A stretch of 64,000 bases of DNA from Mixta sp. Marseille-Q2659 (GTDB lineage: Bacteria; Pseudomonadota; Gammaproteobacteria; Enterobacterales; Enterobacteriaceae), in contig NZ_CALNWY010000016.1 in assembly GCF_940807255.1 (NCBI RefSeq), positions 21,518 through 85,517 of the forward strand. The letters are read 5' to 3'. The notes beneath the pieces were generated by a model. The model did not search any database and was not told the origin of the DNA. It worked only from the letters and a program-made list of their open reading frames with translations. Both the position numbers and the translations under genes were made by a program. Shown here piece after piece: positions 58,380 through 64,000 of the stretch (the stretch's first letter is position 1; each line of letters begins with the position of its first letter).

Positions 58380-58703
58380 ATGCGTTATCTGCCGTTGCTG
58401 CTGTTAACCCTGACGTTAAGCGCTTGCAGTACGCTGCGTCAGACGCCCGAAGCGCCGCCGCCTCCTACTCAACAGGCGCAGGAAATTAGCCGCGGGCAAA
58501 CCACAAACCTGACGCGCCTGGGCAGTATTACCAGCACCACGCGCGGTTCACCGGATGATGCGCAGCGTGAGATTGCGAAAAAGGCTAATCAGTCAGGCGC
58601 AACTTACTATCACATTGTCGCGCTCAGTGAGACGGTGATGCCGGGAATGTGGTACGCCTCAGCGGTACTGTATGGGCCAGCCACGGGCAATACGCAGCAG
58701 TAA
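58380..58703 (+). CDS. bsmA: BsmA, biofilm/peroxide-resistance lipoprotein (YdgH/BhsA-like)
   Basis: 107 residues: a lipoprotein signal with lipobox LSAC (Cys16), a Pro-rich stretch, and a YdgH/BhsA/McbA-type domain (LGSITSTTRGSPDDAQREIA; YYHIVALSETVMPGMWYASA). E. coli BsmA (YjfO) affects biofilm and peroxide tolerance. It converges with aidB 21 nt further on. Confidence 0.88.
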   Translation: MRYLPLLLLTLTLSACSTLRQTPEAPPPPTQQAQEISRGQTTNLTRLGSITSTTRGSPDDAQREIAKKANQSGATYYHIVALSETVMPGMWYASAVLYGPATGNTQQ

Positions 58704-58724
58704 GTCTTTGCCAACGGCGTCCGG

Positions 58725-60404
58725 CTATCCGCCGCTGGCGCGCAGCAGCAATCGTTCGGTGACCGTATCGCTGAGCAGCGAAGCGCCGCGCGTATCCAGA
58801 TGCTGACGGCACCAGGCGTCAGCCAGCGGCGGTTCCAGCGAGGTTAAGAGTTGCTGGCCGGTCGCCAGTAGCATTAGCTGACGAGTTAACTCACGCGCCT
58901 GCGCTTCCTGCGGCCTGCGCAGACGCAGCTTCAGCTGACGCCAGCGGCTATCGAAATGGCGGTTCAACCCCTTTACCGCCTCAAACTGGGCAGCCAGCAT
59001 CTCGACGACCGCTGGCTGCTTTCTTAATACCCGCAGGACATCCAGACACATTACGTTGCCTGCCCCCTCCCAGATGCTGTTGACCGGTGCCTCCCGATAG
59101 AGACGCGGCAGTTCGCTCTCCTCGCAGTAGCCTATGCCGCCCAGGATCTCCATTGACTGAGCGATAAACGCCGGCGCGTCTTTACAGACGGCGAATTTGG
59201 CGGCGGGCGTAAACAGCCGGGCATAAGCGCGCTGCACTTCATCCTCAGGCAGCGACCAGGCGTGCGCGATACGCATCAGCAGCGCCGTTTGCCCTTCCAG
59301 CTGGAGCGCCTGCTGGCATAGCACCTGTCGCATTAGCGGCTGTTCCACCAGCGTCTTGCCCATCACCTGACGCTGATGAGCATGATAAAGCGCGACTGAA
59401 AAAGCGCGACGCATCAGGCTGTGGCTGCCCAGCGTGCAGTCAAAACGGGTGTAGCCGCCCATTTTTAAAATTTGCCGTACACCTTCACCCTCCTCGCCCA
59501 ACAGCCAGCCAATCGCACCGTCAAACTCCACTTCGCTGCTGGCATTGGAACGATTGCCCAGCTTCTCCTTCAGTCGTTCAATGCGCACGGCGTTACGCGT
59601 ACCGTCCGGCAACAAACGCGGCAGGAAAAAACAGCTGATGCCGCCGGGTGCCTGAGCCAGCACCAGATGCGCATCGCTCTGCGGCACCGAGAAGAACCAT
59701 TTGTGTCCGGTGAGCCGATAAGCTTCCCCGCTGCCGCGGGCCGCCAGCGGCTCGGCGCGCGTGGTATTGCTGAGAACATCAGTGCCGCCCTGTTTTTCCG
59801 TCATGCCCATGCCGATCAGCAGGCCGCGCTTTTGCGGCGCGGGCTGTAAATGCGCATCGTAGCGATCGGCAAGCAGCGGCGGCAGCCAGTCGGCAAACAG
59901 CGACGGCAGGCTCGCCTGCAACAGCGGCGTGGCGCCAAACGTCATGGTAATCGGACAGAGCGTGCCGGACTCGACCTGTCCGTGCAGCATAAAACGCGCG
60001 GCGCGGGCGACGAATGCGCCAGAACGCGCATCAGGCTGCCAGGGCAGATTATGTACGCGATTGGCGCACAGTCCCTGCATCAGCAGATGCCAGGCGGGAT
60101 GGAAACGGAGGTCGTCCAGCCGTTCGCCGCGCGCGTCATAGCGCAGCAGCTCCGGCGGGAAAGCGTTCGCCAGCCTGCCCAGCTCCAGTGATTCGCTGCT
60201 ACCAAGCTGCTGGCCAACCGATGCCAACAGTTCCAGATCCCATTCCGCGCCAAAGCGCACCACGGCTTCACGCAGCGGCGTATCGGAGAGGAACAGATTG
60301 CTGTTGTTGAGAGGACGGGGCTGATTAAAACGGTATGAGTGAAAGGCATAACCGTGGATCTCCGCACGGAAGCCGCTTCGCTGCCTGACGGGCTTCTGAA
60401 TCAT
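58725..60404 (-). CDS. aidB: AidB, acyl-CoA dehydrogenase-like alkylation-response protein
   Basis: 559 residues of the acyl-CoA dehydrogenase family with FAD-binding parts (GLLIGMGMTEKQGGTDVLSN; GHKWFFSVPQSDAHLVLAQA) and LGGIGYCEESELPRLYREAP. E. coli AidB has weak isovaleryl-CoA dehydrogenase activity, binds DNA, and is part of the Ada response. The N-terminus carries about 14 residues more than E. coli before FNQPRPLNNSNLFLSD; no better in-frame start is visible and the ribosome site is weak. No Ada box was identified. Confidence 0.94.
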   Translation of the reverse strand: MIQKPVRQRSGFRAEIHGYAFHSYRFNQPRPLNNSNLFLSDTPLREAVVRFGAEWDLELLASVGQQLGSSESLELGRLANAFPPELLRYDARGERLDDLRFHPAWHLLMQGLCANRVHNLPWQPDARSGAFVARAARFMLHGQVESGTLCPITMTFGATPLLQASLPSLFADWLPPLLADRYDAHLQPAPQKRGLLIGMGMTEKQGGTDVLSNTTRAEPLAARGSGEAYRLTGHKWFFSVPQSDAHLVLAQAPGGISCFFLPRLLPDGTRNAVRIERLKEKLGNRSNASSEVEFDGAIGWLLGEEGEGVRQILKMGGYTRFDCTLGSHSLMRRAFSVALYHAHQRQVMGKTLVEQPLMRQVLCQQALQLEGQTALLMRIAHAWSLPEDEVQRAYARLFTPAAKFAVCKDAPAFIAQSMEILGGIGYCEESELPRLYREAPVNSIWEGAGNVMCLDVLRVLRKQPAVVEMLAAQFEAVKGLNRHFDSRWRQLKLRLRRPQEAQARELTRQLMLLATGQQLLTSLEPPLADAWCRQHLDTRGASLLSDTVTERLLLRASGG

Positions 60405-60485
60405 TGATGATTTTATTATGCAGAAAGCCGCAAAAGATGCCTGTAACGGAGGGAGTTTTCGGGGCGCGGGTCACGCCCCGAACGG

Positions 60486-61220
60486 TTAACCGCGACGCTG
60501 ACGCACCGCTTCGAACAAACAAATGCCGGTAGCAACAGATACGTTCAGCGACGAGACGCTGCCCGCCATCGGCAGTTTAATCAGATCATCGCAATGCTCG
60601 CGCGTCAGGCGACGCATCCCTTCGCCTTCGGCCCCCATCACCAGCGCCAGTGGACCGGTCAGCTTGCTTTCCCAGATTTCATGGGTCGCTTCGCCTGCGG
60701 TGCCGACAATCCAGACGTGGTATTCCTGCAGCAGACGCATGGTACGCGCCAGGTTGGTGACGCGAATCAACGGCACGCTTTCCGCCGCGCCACAGGCAAC
60801 TTTCTTCGCCGTCGCGTTCAGCTGCGCCGAGCGATCTTTCGGCACGATAACTGCGTGAACGCCAGCGGCGTCCGCGCTGCGCAGGCAGGCGCCGAGGTTA
60901 TGGGGATCGGTAACGCCATCGAGAATCAGCAGCAGCGGCGATTCAATAGACGCCAGCAGGTCAGGCAGATCGCCTTCCTGATAATGACGTCCCGGTTTTA
61001 CCTGCGCCACGATGCCCTGATGCACTGCGCCTTCAACTTTGCTGTCGAGCCACTGGCGCGTAGCGACTTGAATCACCACGCCCTGCGCTTCCAGCGCAGT
61101 AATCAACGGCTGCAAACGACGATCGTCGCGGCCTTTCAGGATCCAGACCTGCTGGAAACGTTGCGGATCGCGCTCTAACAGCGCCTGTACGGCGTGAATG
61201 CCGAAAATTACTTCACTCAT
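60486..61220 (-). CDS. rlmB: RlmB, 23S rRNA (guanosine-2251-2'-O)-methyltransferase
   Basis: 244 residues, SpoU family: N-terminal L30e-like domain and a C-terminal knotted SPOUT domain with [40 protein letters not shown] and [20 protein letters not shown]. It methylates G2251 in the peptidyl-transferase loop. Second gene behind rnr, as in E. coli. Confidence 0.97.
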   Translation of the reverse strand: MSEVIFGIHAVQALLERDPQRFQQVWILKGRDDRRLQPLITALEAQGVVIQVATRQWLDSKVEGAVHQGIVAQVKPGRHYQEGDLPDLLASIESPLLLILDGVTDPHNLGACLRSADAAGVHAVIVPKDRSAQLNATAKKVACGAAESVPLIRVTNLARTMRLLQEYHVWIVGTAGEATHEIWESKLTGPLALVMGAEGEGMRRLTREHCDDLIKLPMAGSVSSLNVSVATGICLFEAVRQRRG

Positions 61221-61295
61221 GTTTTATCCGATGCTGGTTACGGGCGGCCCAGCCGCCCTCTGGCCTGCGGAGCGGCAGGGTTCGCCTGCTACCGC

Positions 61296-63728
61296 CTATG
61301 CCTCTTTTTTCTTCGACGCGCGCTTCGCTTTGGTTGCGGCGGCGATTTTACGCGTTTTTTCCGACGGTTTTTTCGCTTTTTTCTCGCCTTTCGGCGCAGC
61401 GTCTTTTTTCTTGCCGCGGAAGGCTGAATCCGGCTCAAAGTTCACGTTTTTACGCATTTCACGGCGGCGCTTGTTGTGGCTGCCGGCTGCGCCTTTTTTC
61501 GCTTTCTCGCGGGCGGTTTTTCCTTCACCACGCGGGCTGCGCTGGCTGGAAATCAGCGCGAAATCGATCTTGCGCTCATCCATATGTACCGCTTCTACGC
61601 GCACCTCGACGGTATCGCCGAGACGATAGGTGCGTCCGCCAGATTCGCCGATCAGGCGCTGGCCAACCGCATCGAAACGGTAATAGTCATTATCCAGCGA
61701 GGAGACATGCACCAGTCCGTCGATAAACAGATCGTTCAGACGGACAAAGAAGCCAAAGCCGGTCACGCTGGCAATCACGCCGGTAAAGGTATTGCCGACC
61801 TGATCCTGCATAAAGTCACATTTCAGCCAGTCGGCAACGTCGCGCGTCGCTTCATCGGCACGGCGCTCGGTCAGGGAACAGTGCAGGCCCAACTGCAGCA
61901 TCTGCTGCATTTCATAGTGATAGCCACCAGTCGGCGTGCTGTTGCCTACCAGCGTGCCCTGCTGTTGCGCCAGCAGATATTTAATCGCCCGGTGCAGCAG
62001 CAGATCGGGATAACGGCGAATCGGCGAAGTGAAGTGCGCGTAGGACGCCAGCGCCAGGCCAAAGTGGCCACGGTTTTCCGGGTCGTAAACCGCCTGCTTC
62101 ATCGAGCGCAGCAGCATGGTTTGCAGCATTTCGTGATCGGGACGATCGGCGATGGTTTCCAGCAACTCGGCATAGTCCAGCGGCTGCGGCTTGCTGCCGC
62201 CCGGCAGCGACAGCCCCAACTCCGCCAGTACGGAGCGGAAGCTCTTAATGCTCTCATCGCTGGGACGATCGTGATCGCGGAACAGCGCCGGTTCCTGGTA
62301 TTTCTCCACAAAACGCGCTGAGGCGATGTTCGCAAGAATCATGCACTCTTCAATCAGCTTGTGCGCATCGTTACGTACGGTGCGCTCCACGCGCTCAATG
62401 CGACGCTCGGCGTTGAAGATAAACTTCGCTTCTTCCGTCTCGAAAGAGATACCGCCGCGCTGCTCGCGCGCTTTTTCCAGCACCTGGTACATCCGGTGCA
62501 GTTCTTCGAGATCGTTCACCAGCGGCGCATACTGTTCGCGTAGCTCCGGGTTGCCCTGCAAAATTGACCAGACCTTGGTGTAGGTCAGACGCGCATGGGA
62601 ATTCATGACCGCTTCGTAGTGCTTATAGCCGGTCAGCTTACCGGTAGCGGAGATGGTCATTTCACAAACCATACACAGGCGATCGACCTGCGGGTTCAGC
62701 GAGCAGAGGCCGTTAGACAGCACTTCCGGCAGCATCGGCACGACCTGCGACGGGAAATAGACCGAGGTGCCACGGTTATGCGCTTCATTGTCCAGCGGCG
62801 TGCCGGGACGCACGTAATAACTGACATCGGCAATGGCTACCCACAGGCGCCAGCCACCGCCGCGTTTTTTCTGACAGTAAACGGCATCGTCAAAGTCGCG
62901 CGCATCTTCGCCGTCGATGGTGACCAGCGGCAGCTGACGTAAATCAACGCGGCCCTGTTTCGCCTCTTCCGGCACTTCTTCACGCAGTTTGGCAACCTGC
63001 TCTTCCACTTCGGCAGGCCATACGTGTGGGATTTCATGGGTGCGCAGCGCCATATCTACCGCCATGCCGGTGCCCATATTGTCGCCCAGCACTTCGATAA
63101 TCTTACCGATTGCTTTGGTGCGGCGCGTCGGACGCTGTACCAGCTCCACGACCACTACAAATCCCATGCGCGCGTTCATAATATCTTCAGGCGGGATCAG
63201 AATGTCGAAGCTCAGACGGCTATCGTCCGGCACTACAAAGCCAACGCCAGCTTCGGTGAAATAGCGGCCGACAATCTGGCTGTTGCGCGGCTCCAGCACG
63301 CGCACCACGCGCCCTTCGCGGCGACCTTTGCGATCGGCGCCCAGCGGCTGTGCAAGGATGACATCGCCGTGCATGCAGAACTTCATCTGTTCGGCGGAGA
63401 GATAGAGGTCATCTTTCTGGCCTTCCACGCGCAGGAAGCCATAGCCGTCGCGGTGACCAATCACTTTACCGCGCAGCAGATCGAGACGTTCCGGCAGGAC
63501 ATAGCATTGACGGCGGGTAAATACCAGCTGGCCGTCGCGCTCCATGGCGCGCAGACGACGACGCAGCGCTTCCAGCTGCTCTTCACCGCTAATATTCATT
63601 TCAGCAGCCAGCTCTTCACGGCTGGCCGGTTTTTCGCGTTTTTCTAAATGGGCGAGAATAAACTCACGACTGGGAATAGGGTTTTCGTATTTTTCAGCTT
63701 CTCTTTCCTGAAAAGGGTCTTTTGACAT
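61296..63728 (-). CDS. rnr: RNase R, processive 3'-5' exoribonuclease
   Basis: 810 residues: N-terminal helical and two cold-shock domains (about 20-235), the RNB catalytic domain with [20 protein letters not shown] (metal Asp cluster, about 272-290), an S1 domain (about 645-725) and a lysine-rich tail (about 735-810, ending KRASKKKEA). It degrades structured RNA, rRNA fragments and mRNA with trans-translation. It lies between nsrR and rlmB as in E. coli. Confidence 0.98.
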   Translation of the reverse strand: MSKDPFQEREAEKYENPIPSREFILAHLEKREKPASREELAAEMNISGEEQLEALRRRLRAMERDGQLVFTRRQCYVLPERLDLLRGKVIGHRDGYGFLRVEGQKDDLYLSAEQMKFCMHGDVILAQPLGADRKGRREGRVVRVLEPRNSQIVGRYFTEAGVGFVVPDDSRLSFDILIPPEDIMNARMGFVVVVELVQRPTRRTKAIGKIIEVLGDNMGTGMAVDMALRTHEIPHVWPAEVEEQVAKLREEVPEEAKQGRVDLRQLPLVTIDGEDARDFDDAVYCQKKRGGGWRLWVAIADVSYYVRPGTPLDNEAHNRGTSVYFPSQVVPMLPEVLSNGLCSLNPQVDRLCMVCEMTISATGKLTGYKHYEAVMNSHARLTYTKVWSILQGNPELREQYAPLVNDLEELHRMYQVLEKAREQRGGISFETEEAKFIFNAERRIERVERTVRNDAHKLIEECMILANIASARFVEKYQEPALFRDHDRPSDESIKSFRSVLAELGLSLPGGSKPQPLDYAELLETIADRPDHEMLQTMLLRSMKQAVYDPENRGHFGLALASYAHFTSPIRRYPDLLLHRAIKYLLAQQQGTLVGNSTPTGGYHYEMQQMLQLGLHCSLTERRADEATRDVADWLKCDFMQDQVGNTFTGVIASVTGFGFFVRLNDLFIDGLVHVSSLDNDYYRFDAVGQRLIGESGGRTYRLGDTVEVRVEAVHMDERKIDFALISSQRSPRGEGKTAREKAKKGAAGSHNKRRREMRKNVNFEPDSAFRGKKKDAAPKGEKKAKKPSEKTRKIAAATKAKRASKKKEA

Positions 63729-63756
63729 AGCGGTTCCTCCGTTTGTCAGCCGCCGG

Positions 63757-64000
63757 TCAGCAGGGGACAGGTAGTCCAGGCTCAGGCAGCAAAATTTTAT
63801 AAAGCGGATGGTTATCTTTCACCAGATCGGCCAACGTATAGTTGTCCAGTTCACGCAAAAATTGTTCAGTCGCGGCATTCAATGCCTGACGTAAGCGGCA
63901 GGCAGGCGTAATTGCGCAAACATCGCAATTCACCAGCTGTAGCGGTTCCATTTGACGCACCACATGCCCAACAATAATTTCTGAGGCAGGCTTTCCAAGG
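63757..64000 (-). CDS. nsrR: NsrR, nitric-oxide-sensing Rrf2-family repressor (3' part)
   Basis: The frame enters at the window edge and gives the C-terminal 80 residues: [20 protein letters not shown], then the Fe-S cysteines in [13 protein letters not shown], then [19 protein letters not shown]. NsrR represses NO-detoxifying genes such as hmpA through an NO-sensitive Fe-S cluster. The spacing here is C-x2-C-x5-C, whereas E. coli has C-x4-C-x5-C. The DNA-binding N-terminus is outside the window. It is 28 nt upstream of rnr. Confidence 0.93.
   Translation of the reverse strand, partial: LGKPASEIIVGHVVRQMEPLQLVNCDVCAITPACRLRQALNAATEQFLRELDNYTLADLVKDNHPLYKILLPEPGLPVPC

Noticed and set aside
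60458..60482. rlmB terminator
   Set aside because: The TTCGGGGCG/CGCCCCGAA hairpin is followed by A residues, not U, on the rlmB strand.

Overview
The window is a chromosomal segment of an Enterobacterales bacterium. Almost every gene outside three short accessory stretches has a close Escherichia coli counterpart, often in the same order (alx-sstT, uxa/exu, yqjA-mzrA-yqjCDEK-yqjFG, yhaJK, dolP-diaA-yraN-lpoA/rsmI, fbp/mpl/yjgA/pmbA, ppa-ytfP-tamBA, rpsF-priB-rpsR-rplI, rlmB-rnr-nsrR). Several blocks that are far apart in E. coli are joined here, ygjV, yhaH and msrA are missing from their usual places, and uxaC-uxaB-uxaA form one run. Placement near Erwiniaceae (Pantoea, Mixta, Erwinia) is my inference, not something the sequence proves.

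Layout. Bases 1-3300: the tail of ygjR, a 7-bp tandem repeat, a yybP-ykoY type Mn2+ riboswitch in front of the manganese exporter gene alx, and the Ser/Thr:Na+ symporter sstT. Bases 3300-5000: a small type VI secretion cassette (hcp, a Tlde1-like peptidoglycan-attacking effector, a lipoprotein that is probably its immunity protein) where E. coli has ygjV. Bases 5000-12030: the hexuronate regulon, with uxaCBA divergent from exuT-exuR and candidate ExuR and CRP sites. Bases 12200-18700: the yqj envelope and membrane genes, the glutathionyl-hydroquinone reductase yqjG, and yhaJ/yhaK. Bases 18700-23670: dolP, diaA, yraN, lpoA, rsmI and RNase P RNA (rnpB, 377 nt).

Bases 23740-32422 hold the most interesting accessory unit, a ten-gene minus-strand operon. 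It encodes a small PRD protein, four proteins of unknown function that look like a membrane import system (a glycine-rich SFCGS protein, a DUF4312-like soluble protein, and DUF4311- and DUF4310-like membrane proteins), an amidohydrolase/deacetylase, a SelA-like PLP enzyme related to D-glucosaminate-6-phosphate ammonia-lyase, a KDGP aldolase, an exported lactonase-like beta-propeller, and a PRD/EIIB/EIIA transcription activator. Together they suggest uptake and breakdown of an N-acylated amino-sugar acid to pyruvate and glyceraldehyde 3-phosphate. A complete 768-bp IS1 with a 9-bp target duplication has landed on the GTG start codon of the first gene and cut the operon off from its leader, and the lactonase gene has no ATG/GTG start at the expected place. 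In this strain the system may be silenced or rewired.

Bases 33200-51650 are core genes: pmbA, yjgA, mpl, fbp, yeaL-like, ppa, ytfP, tamB-tamA, ytfL, ytfK, ytfJ, cysQ and cpdB. Between cpdB and fklB lies an AT-rich island with one gene for a 110-residue double-glycine-leader peptide that resembles a class II microcin precursor. Bases 52300-64000: fklB, ytfB, the rpsF-priB-rpsR-rplI operon, the esterase yjfP, an MCP chemoreceptor with a good flagellar sigma-28 promoter, bsmA, aidB, rlmB, rnr and the 3' part of nsrR, which runs off the window.
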